A program made the position numbers and the translations under genes. A stretch of DNA of 64,000 bases, taken from positions 186,001 through 250,000 of the forward strand of contig NZ_CABVMM010000004.1 in NCBI RefSeq assembly GCF_902499555.1, written 5' to 3'. Positions 44,206 through 53,403 of the stretch are shown piece by piece. The notes under the pieces were generated by a model, which was given only the letters and a program-made list of their open reading frames with translations, was not told the DNA's origin and did not search any database. Source of the DNA: Mesonia oceanica (lineage in GTDB: Bacteria; Bacteroidota; Bacteroidia; Flavobacteriales; Flavobacteriaceae). Positions within the stretch are counted from its first letter, which is position 1, and every line of letters begins with the position of its first letter.

Positions 44206-44883
44206 ATGAAAGTTTTAATTATAGAAGATGAAGAAGAAATGCTTCAAAATATGAAGCAAACTTTAGAAAAAGAAGATTATCTAATAGAAACTGCCACCGA
44301 TTATGATTCGGCTTTTTTAAAAATTGGTGTTTATGATTATGACTGCATTTTATTGGATATCTCACTTCCCGGTAAAAGCGGATTGGAAATTTTAAAAGAG
44401 CTTAAAAAGAGAGGGATTTCAGATGGAGTAATTATTGTTTCTGCTAAAAACTCTTTGGATGATAAATTGGAAGGGCTTCACTTAGGTGCCGACGACTATC
44501 TGCCCAAACCTTTTCATATGGCCGAATTGAATGCAAGGATCAAAGCTATTTTTAGAAGAAGAAATTTACAAGGTGATACTTTTATAGAAATTGAGAATCT
44601 AAAAATAGATATAGAAAACAGAATTGCTTTTATTGAGGGAGAAGAATTATTGTTGAACCGAAAAGAGTTTGATATTCTTTTTTACCTTGCTTCTAACAAA
44701 AACCGCTTGGTTAACAAAACTGCCTTAGCTGAACACGTTTGGGGCGATCATATTGATCAAACTGATAGTTTTGATTTTATTTATTCTCAAATTAAAAACC
44801 TGAGAAAAAAATTAAAAGATCACCAAGCGCAAGTAGAGGTGAAAGCTATTTATGGTATTGGCTACAAGTTAGTAAGTTTATGA
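44206..44883 (+). CDS. OmpR-family response regulator
   Basis: This 225-residue regulator has a receiver domain with phospho-acceptor D51 (CILLDISLPGKSG) and conserved Lys in LPKPF. It is followed by a winged-helix OmpR/PhoB DNA-binding domain (LLNRKEFDILFYLASNKNRLV, IYSQIKNLRKKL, IYGIGYKL). It overlaps the sensor kinase gene by 4 bp (ATGA), so expression is coupled. The 11-bp-spaced direct repeats before this operon and before the second PepSY-like gene suit an OmpR-type dimer, suggesting autoregulation. Confidence 0.95.
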   Translation: MKVLIIEDEEEMLQNMKQTLEKEDYLIETATDYDSAFLKIGVYDYDCILLDISLPGKSGLEILKELKKRGISDGVIIVSAKNSLDDKLEGLHLGADDYLPKPFHMAELNARIKAIFRRRNLQGDTFIEIENLKIDIENRIAFIEGEELLLNRKEFDILFYLASNKNRLVNKTALAEHVWGDHIDQTDSFDFIYSQIKNLRKKLKDHQAQVEVKAIYGIGYKLVSL

Positions 44884-46163
44884 AACTACTAAATTATACC
44901 ACCAAATATTTTGCGGCGATTTTATTATTTGCCCTTTTAATATTTACCGTGATTTTCTATTTTCAGATGTTGGACGAGATTTATGATAGTCTAGACGATG
45001 GGCTTGAAAATCAAAAAATACTTGTCATCAATAGAGCCAAAAAAGATCCAACTATCCTCCATAAAACCAGTTTTGAAGATGGCTATTACACCATTCATCC
45101 TACCACCTATTCAGAAATCAGGAATGTAAAAGATTCTTATCGGGATACATTAATGTATATGTTAAACGAAAAAGATTATGAGCCGGTTAGACTTTTAGAA
45201 ACTGCATTTAGACAAGGTGATCATTACTACAAATTAAAAGTAATTACTTCCATGGTAGAGGAAGATGACTTAATTGAAGACCTCCTCTATTCTATTTTAT
45301 GGCTTTATATTGGATTGGTTGTTGGAGTCCTTTTATTGAACAATTGGGTTTTAAAAAGGTTATGGAGGCCGTTTTATTCGTTATTAAACAAACTCAAAAA
45401 CTTCAATATTGAGAAAGAACAAAGTATTGATTTCGAAAAGACTAACATTGAAGAATTTCAATTACTGAACCTTCAGGTAGAAAAATTGCTTCAAAAATCT
45501 ATTGATAGTTTTAAAGCTCAAAAACAATTTATAGAAAATGCTTCTCACGAATTGCAAACCCCTCTTGCCATTAGCATTAATAAATTAGAATTACTTGCTG
45601 AAAAAGAGGAGCTTTCTCCTAAGAATATCGCATTATTAGCTTCGGTATTAGAGAATTTAGAAAGAATGACCAGGCTTAATCAAGCACTGCTCTTACTCTC
45701 TAAAATTGATAATAAACAATTTGTAGAAGAAGAAAATTTAAATATCCCTGAAATTATAAATCAAATTGTCTATGATTTTTCAGATTTTGCGAAGCATAGA
45801 AATATAGAAATCAGTATTTCTTCGCAAGATGCTATTCAAAAATTCATGAATAAAGATTTGGCGGTTATTTTATTCACCAATCTCATCAAAAATGCAATAG
45901 TTCATGCTTCCCTAAATTCGATTATCAGAATTAAGATTAACGAGCAAAAAGTGAGTATTGAAAATGAATCTGAAACCGGAAAACTAGACCATCAAAAATT
46001 ATTTTCCAGATTTTATAAAGTTAATACCCGTAAAAATTCAACAGGATTAGGACTCTCCATTGCAAAAGCAATAGCAGATAAATATGGGTTAGCGCTTACT
46101 TACACTTATGATCGTTACCACCTATTCATAGTAGATTTTACTAAAAATTCACAAGCCACCTAA
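44880..46163 (+). CDS. Sensor histidine kinase
   Basis: This 427-residue membrane kinase has TM1 at about residues 10-30, an extracytoplasmic loop of about 100 residues, and TM2 at about 132-155. The dimerisation helix carries the phospho-accepting H223 (QFIENASHELQTPLAI). The ATPase domain has its N box (FTNLIKNAIVHAS) and G box (STGLGLSIAKAIADKYG). The sensed signal is unknown. PepSY-like exported proteins encoded on both sides may be part of the periplasmic sensing or the output. Confidence 0.94.
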   Translation: MKLLNYTTKYFAAILLFALLIFTVIFYFQMLDEIYDSLDDGLENQKILVINRAKKDPTILHKTSFEDGYYTIHPTTYSEIRNVKDSYRDTLMYMLNEKDYEPVRLLETAFRQGDHYYKLKVITSMVEEDDLIEDLLYSILWLYIGLVVGVLLLNNWVLKRLWRPFYSLLNKLKNFNIEKEQSIDFEKTNIEEFQLLNLQVEKLLQKSIDSFKAQKQFIENASHELQTPLAISINKLELLAEKEELSPKNIALLASVLENLERMTRLNQALLLLSKIDNKQFVEEENLNIPEIINQIVYDFSDFAKHRNIEISISSQDAIQKFMNKDLAVILFTNLIKNAIVHASLNSIIRIKINEQKVSIENESETGKLDHQKLFSRFYKVNTRKNSTGLGLSIAKAIADKYGLALTYTYDRYHLFIVDFTKNSQAT

Positions 46164-46167
46164 TTAC

Positions 46168-46185
46168 TTTCCAAATTCTTTCCAG
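46168..46185 (+). promoter_or_regulatory. 11-bp-spaced direct repeat, putative response-regulator site 2
   Basis: TTTCCAAATTCTTTCCAG matches site 1 at 16 of 18 positions. A -7-like TGAATTTA begins 27 nt after its start (46195), exactly the spacing at site 1. It lies between the kinase stop and PepSY-like gene 2. Confidence 0.5.
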
Positions 46186-46226
46186 AATCGTTTCTGAATT
46201 TAGCACCAGGTTTAAAAACAGAAACG

Positions 46227-46670
46227 ATGAAATTATTCTACTTCTTAAGCATATACCTTCTTCTAATAGCTTGCAAAGAAGAAGATGACCATTCTTTTAC
46301 CACTGTACCGTCGGTAGTAGCAAGCACCTTTCAATCTAACTTTCAAAATACGATAGGATTGGAATGGGAAGTGGCAGGTAAAAATTTTGAAGCAGAATTT
46401 GAACTGGCCTCTATAGAGTACAAAGCACTTTTCAATAAAAAAGGAGAACTTTTAAAGTATAAAAAAGATTTCCACTATTCAAAACTCCCCAAGCATCTAC
46501 AGCAAATTTTAAATGAAAATTTTGAATTGCACCAAATAGATAAAATTGAACAAATACATATCAAAGGGAAAAAATATTACCAACTAGAGATAGAACAGTC
46601 GTTCACTGAATTAAAAAAACTTTTTAACGAAAACGGAAATTTAATAAATACCATCCCTATCTGGGATTAA
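46227..46670 (+). CDS. PepSY-like lipoprotein 2
   Basis: This 147-residue lipoprotein (signal LLLIACKEEDD) has two PepSY-like units (GLEWEVAGKNFEAEFELASI, GKKYYQLEIEQSFTELKKLF), related to the exported protein encoded on the other side of the two-component genes. It has its own promoter-like region carrying putative regulator site 2. A membrane-anchored accessory sensor or a regulon member are the two obvious readings. Confidence 0.78.
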   Translation: MKLFYFLSIYLLLIACKEEDDHSFTTVPSVVASTFQSNFQNTIGLEWEVAGKNFEAEFELASIEYKALFNKKGELLKYKKDFHYSKLPKHLQQILNENFELHQIDKIEQIHIKGKKYYQLEIEQSFTELKKLFNENGNLINTIPIWD

Positions 46671-46682
46671 AAAACAACAACT

Positions 46683-47528
46683 ATGAAAACTGAATTAAAA
46701 ATTATTCTAGGACTCTTTCTACTTATCGGATTAACGGTATTCGCCTTTAGCAATAAAAAATGGGAACAACCCAAGAAAAACTATGAATATACCATTCTTA
46801 ATCGTTGGGAACTTCCCAAAGTTTTAGAAGAAGTCTCCGGTATTTCTTGGATAGGAAATAATAAAGTTGCCTGTATTCAAGATGAAGAAGGGAGTATCTT
46901 TATTTACAATTTAAAAACCTCTCAACTAGAAGATACTATAGATTTTGCTAATAAAGGTGATTATGAAGATATTGTAAGCTTTCAGCAAGATGCTTATGTA
47001 TTAAGAAGCGATGGGATTATTTTTGGTGTAGAAAATTACCTTACTGCTCCAAAGGTTACTGAGTATGCTACTTTTAATGATGATTCGAGAAATGTAGAAG
47101 GTTTAACCTTAGATAAAGTGCATAACCGATTATTACTTGCGGTAAAAGATGAAAAACACGAGGAGAAAGCCTTTAAAGGAATCTATGCCCTTGACCTAGC
47201 AACAAAGAAGTTCCAATTTTTACCGGAATATAAAATACATTTAAATGATGAAATTTTTAAAAACTTAGCGGTAAAGAAAACCCATAAACTTATGCGACCT
47301 TCTGCGCTAACCTTTACCAATGATGCAGAAGAAATCTATTACTTAGATGGGGCTCAACCTAAATTTCTAATTTCAGATAAAGAGGGAAACCTTAAAAAGC
47401 TCTATCACTTAAACGAAGAGGAGTTTAACCAACCGGAAGGAATTACCATAAGTCCCGATAATAGAATCTTTATTTCAAATGAAGGTAAAAAAGGGAAACC
47501 TAACATTTTAGAAGTTGAATTTCACTAA
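46683..47528 (+). CDS. SdiA-regulated-family beta-propeller protein
   Basis: This 281-residue protein has an N-terminal membrane anchor (LGLFLLIGLTVFAF) and repeated propeller-type blades (LEEVSGISWIGNNKVACIQD, DDSRNVEGLTLDKVHNRLLL, RPSALTFTNDAEEIYYLDGA, QPEGITISPDNRIFISNEG), which fit the SdiA-regulated/YjiK-like family. The biochemical role is not known. It lies 12 bp after PepSY-like gene 2, so it probably shares its transcript, and a strong terminator follows. Confidence 0.82.
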   Translation: MKTELKIILGLFLLIGLTVFAFSNKKWEQPKKNYEYTILNRWELPKVLEEVSGISWIGNNKVACIQDEEGSIFIYNLKTSQLEDTIDFANKGDYEDIVSFQQDAYVLRSDGIIFGVENYLTAPKVTEYATFNDDSRNVEGLTLDKVHNRLLLAVKDEKHEEKAFKGIYALDLATKKFQFLPEYKIHLNDEIFKNLAVKKTHKLMRPSALTFTNDAEEIYYLDGAQPKFLISDKEGNLKKLYHLNEEEFNQPEGITISPDNRIFISNEGKKGKPNILEVEFH

Positions 47529-47550
47529 GCTTTATTTTCAACTACAAACA

Positions 47551-47582
47551 AAAAACTCCTGCTTTTCAGCAGGAGTTTTTAT
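47551..47582 (+). terminator. Bidirectional terminator between the SdiA-regulated gene and aconitase
   Basis: AAAAACTCCTGCT (47551-47563) pairs perfectly with AGCAGGAGTTTTT (47568-47580). Confidence 0.93.
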
Positions 47583-47600
47583 TTATCTAAAAAGAATAGA

Positions 47601-49865
47601 TTATGCGTTTAACTTTTTAATTAAGTTAAGAGCAGATCCTTCTTTGTACCATTCAATTTGGTTTGAATTGTAAGTGTGATTGGTTTTAATCACATCTTTA
47701 GTTCCATCAGCGTGAACTATCTCAACTGTAAGAGGTTTTCCTTCTGCAAAATCTTCTAAATCAATAAAGTTGAAGGTATCATCTTCTTGAATTAGATCGT
47801 AATCATTTTCATTAGCAAAAGTAAGCCCTAACATTCCTTGTTTTTTCAAGTTAGTTTCGTGAATACGAGCAAAAGATTTTACGATTACTACCTTAACACC
47901 TAAGTGTCTTGGTTCCATCGCTGCGTGCTCACGAGAAGATCCCTCACCATAGTTATGATCTCCTACCACTACTGTTGGAATTCCTTTTTCTTTGTACTCA
48001 CGTTGTGTGTCCGGTACTCCTCCATATTCTCCTGTTAACTGACTTTTCACAAAGTTTGTTTTCATATTGAAAGCGTTTACCGCTCCAATTAAACAGTTGT
48101 TAGAGATATTATCTAAGTGACCTCTGTAACGTAACCAAGGTCCAGCCATAGAAATATGGTCGGTAGTACATTTACCGTGAGCTTTAATTAATAATTTAGC
48201 TCCTAATAAGTTTTTACCATCCCAAGGTTCAAAAGGAGTAAGCAATTCTAAACGCTCACTATCTTCAGCTACCTTTATAGTAACTCCACTACCATCTTCA
48301 AAAGGAGCCACATAACCTGCATCTTCTACTTCAAAACCATTCGTTGGTAATTCTATTCCTTTAGGCTCGTCTAACATTACTTCTTCTCCATCCTCGTTTA
48401 CTAATTTATCACGGGTAGGATCAAAATCTAAACGACCGGAGATAGCGATAGCCGCTACCATTTCTGGTGAACCTACAAATGCATGTGTATTTGGGTTACC
48501 ATCGGCACGCTTCGAGAAGTTACGGTTAAAGGAGTGTACAATTGTATTTTTCTCATCACCTTTGCGGTCACTACGATCCCATTGACCGATACAAGGACCA
48601 CAAGCATTGGTAAATACGGTAGCATCAAGATCTTCAAAAATCTTCAATAAACCGTCACGCTCTGCCGTGAATCGAATTTGCTCAGATCCTGGGTTAATAC
48701 CAAAATCTGATTTTGGTTTTAATTTTTTATCTAAAGCTTGTTGTGCGATAGAAGCTGCTCTTGTTAAATCTTCGTAAGAAGAGTTAGTACAAGAACCGAT
48801 TAATCCCCAATCTACGTTGATTGGCCAATCGTTTTCTTTCGCTTTTTTACTCATTTCTGAAATTGGCGTCGCTAAATCTGGCGTAAACGGTCCATTTAAG
48901 TGTGGACGTAATTCGGAAAGGTTAATTTCTATCACCTCATCAAAATATTGCTCTGGGTTAGCGTAAACTTCGTCGTCTCCTGTTAAGTGCTCACGTACTT
49001 CATTAGCAGCATCTGCCACATCATTACGATCTGTAGCTCTTAAGAAACGCTCCATAGAATCATCGTAACCAAAAGTAGAAGTGGTTGCACCTACTTCTGC
49101 TCCCATATTACAGATGGTTCCTTTACCGGTACAAGACATTGATCTTGCTCCTTCGCCAAAATATTCTATAATTGCCCCGGTTCCCCCTTTTACGGTTAAA
49201 ATACCGGCTACTTTTAAGATTACATCTTTTGCAGCCGTCCAACCATTAAGACTACCGGTTAATTTTACACCTATTAATTTAGGGAATTTAAGTTCCCAAG
49301 GCATTCCTGCCATTACATCTACAGCATCTGCTCCTCCAACACCTACTGCAACCATTCCTAATCCACCAGCATTCACAGTGTGAGAATCGGTACCAATCAT
49401 CATTCCTCCTGGAAATGCGTAATTCTCCAATACTACTTGGTGAATAATTCCTGCTCCAGGTTTCCAGAAACCAATACCATATTTATTAGATACAGAACCT
49501 AAAAAATCGAACACCTCGTTACTGGTTTCGTTAGCTCTTTTTAAATCTTTTGCAGCACCTTGTTTCGCTTGGATCAGGTGATCACAATGTACAGTGGTTG
49601 GTACTTCTACTTTTGGTTTTCCGGCTTGCATAAATTGAAGTAATGCCATCTGTGCGGTAGCATCTTGACAAGCAATTCTATCTGGAGAGAAGTTCACGTA
49701 GTCTTTACCACGCGCGTAAGCTTTTTCAGCTTCAACATCCCAAAGGTGGGAATAAAGAATTTTTTCTGAAAGCGTTAAAGGTTTACCCACAACTTCACGT
49801 GCTTTTTCCACACGTTCTGCCATTTGAGCATAAACCTTTTTGATCATATCAATATCGTATGCCAT
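47601..49865 (-). CDS. acn: Aconitate hydratase
   Basis: Aconitase interconverts citrate and isocitrate in the TCA cycle using a [4Fe-4S] cluster. The 754 residues resemble the mitochondrial-type enzyme. Cluster cysteines are seen in [14 protein letters not shown] and in the [10 protein letters not shown] pair, with [11 protein letters not shown] and [15 protein letters not shown] early and [18 protein letters not shown] in the swivel domain. Codon use is that of a well-expressed gene. It is monocistronic, with about 290 bp of A+T-rich, gene-free DNA upstream. Confidence 0.96.
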   Translation of the reverse strand: MAYDIDMIKKVYAQMAERVEKAREVVGKPLTLSEKILYSHLWDVEAEKAYARGKDYVNFSPDRIACQDATAQMALLQFMQAGKPKVEVPTTVHCDHLIQAKQGAAKDLKRANETSNEVFDFLGSVSNKYGIGFWKPGAGIIHQVVLENYAFPGGMMIGTDSHTVNAGGLGMVAVGVGGADAVDVMAGMPWELKFPKLIGVKLTGSLNGWTAAKDVILKVAGILTVKGGTGAIIEYFGEGARSMSCTGKGTICNMGAEVGATTSTFGYDDSMERFLRATDRNDVADAANEVREHLTGDDEVYANPEQYFDEVIEINLSELRPHLNGPFTPDLATPISEMSKKAKENDWPINVDWGLIGSCTNSSYEDLTRAASIAQQALDKKLKPKSDFGINPGSEQIRFTAERDGLLKIFEDLDATVFTNACGPCIGQWDRSDRKGDEKNTIVHSFNRNFSKRADGNPNTHAFVGSPEMVAAIAISGRLDFDPTRDKLVNEDGEEVMLDEPKGIELPTNGFEVEDAGYVAPFEDGSGVTIKVAEDSERLELLTPFEPWDGKNLLGAKLLIKAHGKCTTDHISMAGPWLRYRGHLDNISNNCLIGAVNAFNMKTNFVKSQLTGEYGGVPDTQREYKEKGIPTVVVGDHNYGEGSSREHAAMEPRHLGVKVVIVKSFARIHETNLKKQGMLGLTFANENDYDLIQEDDTFNFIDLEDFAEGKPLTVEIVHADGTKDVIKTNHTYNSNQIEWYKEGSALNLIKKLNA

Positions 49866-50151
49866 AGGTCTTGTTAATTTTTTGAACGTCTGCGAAAATA
49901 CAGATTTTTAATGAATTTTGAAAATAATCACCTTTGGGCATCAATCACCTAAAAAAAATCAGTTAAAATGAAAATTCATTAATTATATTCAGAAAAAATA
50001 AGAAATGAGTTGAATATTTTAATGAATCGACAATCTTCAGGGTTAAAATTAAGATATTATCAAAATAGAGTAATGAATTTTCTTTATTTCAAAAACTAAT
50101 CTCTATAACGTTATAGGAAATTAATATAATTTGATTTGAGTCTAAATAAGA

Positions 50152-51105
50152 TTAGAGAAGTTCTGCAATGATTTTCTCTTCGGTTAAACCTTCTGCTTCA
50201 GCTTTGTAGTTTTTAATAATACGATGCCTTAAAATACCTTCAGCAACAGCTTGAACATCTTCTATATCGGGTGAAAATTTCCCTTTGGTGGCAGCATTAG
50301 CTTTTGCTGCTAGAATCAAGTTTTGCGAAGCTCTTGGACCGGCTCCCCAATCGACAAACTCTTTTATAATTTCTGGAGCATATTCTCCATTTGGTCGGGT
50401 TTTAGCTACCAATTTTACCGCGTATTCTATAACATTATCGGCTACTGGAACTTTCCTGATGAGCTTTTGAAAACTTACAATTTCTTCTGCAGTAAATAAT
50501 GGATTGATCGTAACATCCTTATCTGCTGTGGTACTTTTTACTACATCTATTTCCTCCTGAAAAGTAGGATATTGTAAAAAGATGGAAAACATAAAACGGT
50601 CTAATTGAGCTTCTGGTAATGGATAAGTACCTTCTTGTTCAATTGGGTTTTGGGTAGCCAAAACAAAATAGGGTTTTGCCAATTGGTAATTATGCCCTGC
50701 AACGGTAACCGATTTTTCTTGCATTGCTTCTAACAAAGCTGCTTGAGTTTTAGGAGGTGTACGGTTAATTTCGTCTGCTAGGATGATGTTAGAAAAAACA
50801 GGGCCTTTGATGAATTTAAAATTTCTTTTTTCGTCTAAAATTTCAGAACCCAAAATATCACTAGGCATTAAATCTGGTGTAAATTGAATACGTTTAAAAT
50901 CCAATCCCAATGCTTGAGAAATCGTATTAACCATGAGGGTTTTTGCTAAACCGGGAACTCCAATTAATAAGGCATGACCGCCAGCAAAAATAGATAATAA
51001 AATCTCATTGACTACTTTGTCTTGGCCAATAATCTTTTTTGCTATTTCTTGTTTGAGGCCAGTATATTTTTCTACTAGTTGCTCTACCGCTTTAACGTCT
51101 GACAT
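50152..51105 (-). CDS. MoxR-family AAA+ ATPase
   Basis: This is a MoxR-type AAA+ chaperone ATPase. Walker A is in ALLIGVPGLAKTLMVN (with A in place of the usual G before K), Walker B in NIILADEINRTPPKTQAALLEAMQE, sensor 1 in FVLATQNPIEQEGTYPLPEAQLDRF, and a C-terminal AAA lid. MoxR proteins help assemble complexes, often with VWA-domain partners, but none is adjacent. The frame opens 8 codons earlier; I use the ATG at 51105 (MSDVKAVEQL), which avoids overlapping the SurA-like gene and leaves an 8-bp gap. It ends the chaperone operon. Confidence 0.92.
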   Translation of the reverse strand: MSDVKAVEQLVEKYTGLKQEIAKKIIGQDKVVNEILLSIFAGGHALLIGVPGLAKTLMVNTISQALGLDFKRIQFTPDLMPSDILGSEILDEKRNFKFIKGPVFSNIILADEINRTPPKTQAALLEAMQEKSVTVAGHNYQLAKPYFVLATQNPIEQEGTYPLPEAQLDRFMFSIFLQYPTFQEEIDVVKSTTADKDVTINPLFTAEEIVSFQKLIRKVPVADNVIEYAVKLVAKTRPNGEYAPEIIKEFVDWGAGPRASQNLILAAKANAATKGKFSPDIEDVQAVAEGILRHRIIKNYKAEAEGLTEEKIIAELL

Positions 51106-51113
51106 AATTAGCT

Positions 51114-52580
51114 TTAGTTTTTTACCCAATTACTATTAAACTCACAGTTTTTGTAATCACCGTTAATTTTAACATAGGTTTCTTTAATTTTTTCGTTTTG
51201 CCACTTTTCAATAGCTTTAAACTGTTTTTCCCGAAGTGCCAACTCTTTGATTTTGGTATAATCTTTAGAGTAATCTGCAATATGCTCGGAATAACGATGC
51301 GTTAAAGTAATAATTTTAAAGAACTTTTGCCCGGTTCTATTTTGATCCATCAACACGAGTGAAACTTCATCTTCTTTTAAATTATTTACTTTATCATAAA
51401 TTAACGGATCGACATCGGTTAATTCAAAATGAGTATCTCCAGTTTTAGGATTAATTAACTGTCCGCCATCTCCTCTTGTTTCTTTCTCATCTGAATATTT
51501 TCTTGCAGCATCATCAAAAGTGATTTCTCCGTCTACAATTTCTTTTCTAATTTTTTCTATTTTGTCTTTCGCATCAGCAACAGTTTTCTCAGTTACTTTC
51601 GGAATGATAATGATATGACGGATATCTAGTTTTTGCCCTCTTAATTTATCTAATTGAATGATGTGATAACCAAACTGGGATTTAAAAGGTTTGCTTACTT
51701 CTCCTTCTCGTAAACTAAAAGCTACTTGCTTAAAATCTTTATCTAGGGGATCTTCTCGGGTTATCGTCATTTGACCTCCACGGGAACTGGTTGCATCTTC
51801 AGAATAAAGCACAGCTTTTGTCGCAAAACTTGCTCCGTTTTCTACGATATCTTCACGCATTTCATTAAGGCGTTCTACTACTTTATCTTCTTCTTCTTTA
51901 GGGACCTCAGGTTTAATGACTATTTGAGCAATTTCAACTTCATCACCAAACTGTGGGCGTTCATCTTCTGGAATATCATTGAAAAACTTCCGAACCTCTT
52001 CTGGAGTAATTTCAACTTTACTTATAATTTTTTCTTGCATTTGGTTGGCTAATCGACGCTCTTTATTGATACTAAAAAGTTCATCGCGTAAAGCCTGCTC
52101 ATCTTCTTTTCTGTAAAAATCCAATAGCTTTTCCATACTTCCTATCTGGCTGACCATTCGCGAAATTTGCTGATCGGTCATAGCAGTAACTTCTGCATCT
52201 GAAACGACTATGGTAGTATCTTGTAATGCTTGATGCGCGTACAGTTTATTTTCCATTAAACGCCCCGCCAATTGGCAATTTGTGATTTCGGCTGAAGATA
52301 ATCCTTGTTGTTCTGCATCTTCACGCATTTTGGTGATATCACTATCTAAAATTAGGTAGTCCCCAATTACAGCAGCAATCCCATCGGCTTTTCTTCTTTG
52401 GTTAGAATTAATGGAATCTTTTTTTAATGCAGGTTTTACCAAATTATCTTTATCGGTAATCACTAGGGTTGAATCTTTTTCTGCCGGTGGTTGTGCGTAA
52501 ACGCTACCATACGATATAAATACTAAGGCTGCTAGGTATAATTTAGTTGTAAATTTCAAATTTGTTATGTTTAATTGCAT
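51114..52580 (-). CDS. SurA-like periplasmic peptidyl-prolyl isomerase with two parvulin domains
   Basis: This 488-residue exported chaperone has a SurA-type N-domain (GIAAVIGDYLILDSDITK) and two parvulin-type rotamase domains (VEIAQIVIKPEVPKEEEDK ... SQFGYHIIQLD; then DIRHIIIIPKV ... YSDEKETRGDGGQL). SurA proteins guide outer-membrane proteins through the periplasm. The first ATG (52580) overlaps the upstream gene by 38 bp. A TTG at 52559 would give a cleaner signal peptide (MKFTTKLYLAALVFISYGS) and is a real alternative, since TTG starts occur elsewhere here. It is the third gene of the operon. Confidence 0.88.
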   Translation of the reverse strand: MQLNITNLKFTTKLYLAALVFISYGSVYAQPPAEKDSTLVITDKDNLVKPALKKDSINSNQRRKADGIAAVIGDYLILDSDITKMREDAEQQGLSSAEITNCQLAGRLMENKLYAHQALQDTTIVVSDAEVTAMTDQQISRMVSQIGSMEKLLDFYRKEDEQALRDELFSINKERRLANQMQEKIISKVEITPEEVRKFFNDIPEDERPQFGDEVEIAQIVIKPEVPKEEEDKVVERLNEMREDIVENGASFATKAVLYSEDATSSRGGQMTITREDPLDKDFKQVAFSLREGEVSKPFKSQFGYHIIQLDKLRGQKLDIRHIIIIPKVTEKTVADAKDKIEKIRKEIVDGEITFDDAARKYSDEKETRGDGGQLINPKTGDTHFELTDVDPLIYDKVNNLKEDEVSLVLMDQNRTGQKFFKIITLTHRYSEHIADYSKDYTKIKELALREKQFKAIEKWQNEKIKETYVKINGDYKNCEFNSNWVKN

Positions 52581-53403
52581 CTTTCGTTATCTCTTTTTCA
52601 AAATCTTTCGACAATTCTAATTTTCTTCTATTTAAAAGAATTTGCTTTACGGTTGGCTTGGCGTACTCTAAAGGTGCATTTTCATTTCTTAATAATACTT
52701 CTTCAATTTTAACCAAATATACTCCTAAAGAATCTTCTTGTTGCAGAAAATTATTTTCTTTTAAAAAATCTTTATTTTCTTTTTCTCTTAAAAACGCTAT
52801 TTCATTATAAAAATCTTTACTGCTTACCCAAACCGAATCGTTTAAGGAATAAGCTTTAAACTTTAAGGTTTCTTTGCTTAAAGCTTTTTGATCTTCTTTA
52901 CTAAAGCGTTCAAGCTCTTGTTTTATTTTATTGAGTTTGGGAAATTTTTTATTCAAATAGATGTACCGGAACTTAACTAAATCTTCGTTCAACTTAAAGT
53001 TAGCCCGGTTATTTTCAAAAAAAGTTTCTATGTCTTCTTCAGAAATCAAGGTATCCATTTCCTTCTGAAGAATTAAATCTTTGTAAGCTTCCGTAAATAA
53101 TTCACGTTTATAATCCTTTACTAAACTTTCAAATTCTTCCTGTTGGCTATTGGGTAAATTTAACTTGGCTTGGTCTAATAAAATTTGTTCTGTCGCCCAA
53201 TTGTTGATATAATTATTGACAAAAATAGCACTATCGCCAGCAGATAAATCTTCAGGCAATATCCCTTTCAGATCCTTTTTATATAAATAGTTCTGATTAA
53301 CCCTAGCAATTGCTTCCTCGGTTTGAGGTTGTTCTAAAAAATTACAACTTACTGCACTTAACAGCAATATACTTAACCCTATGTAGCCAAAAAATCTATT
53401 CAA
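52543..53403 (-). CDS. SurA-N-like lipoprotein lacking a parvulin domain
   Basis: This 286-residue lipoprotein (signal LLLSAVSCNFLEQ) is mostly helical and charged, with the chaperone-like pattern EEAIARVNQNYLYKKDLKGI near its N-terminus, as in SurA/PpiC N-domains. No parvulin motif is seen. It sits between two parvulin-type chaperone genes, overlapping the upstream one by 8 bp and the downstream one by 38 bp. It probably forms part of the same folding system as a non-catalytic, membrane-tethered member; this is inference. Confidence 0.7.
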   Translation of the reverse strand: MNRFFGYIGLSILLLSAVSCNFLEQPQTEEAIARVNQNYLYKKDLKGILPEDLSAGDSAIFVNNYINNWATEQILLDQAKLNLPNSQQEEFESLVKDYKRELFTEAYKDLILQKEMDTLISEEDIETFFENNRANFKLNEDLVKFRYIYLNKKFPKLNKIKQELERFSKEDQKALSKETLKFKAYSLNDSVWVSSKDFYNEIAFLREKENKDFLKENNFLQQEDSLGVYLVKIEEVLLRNENAPLEYAKPTVKQILLNRRKLELSKDFEKEITKDAIKHNKFEIYN

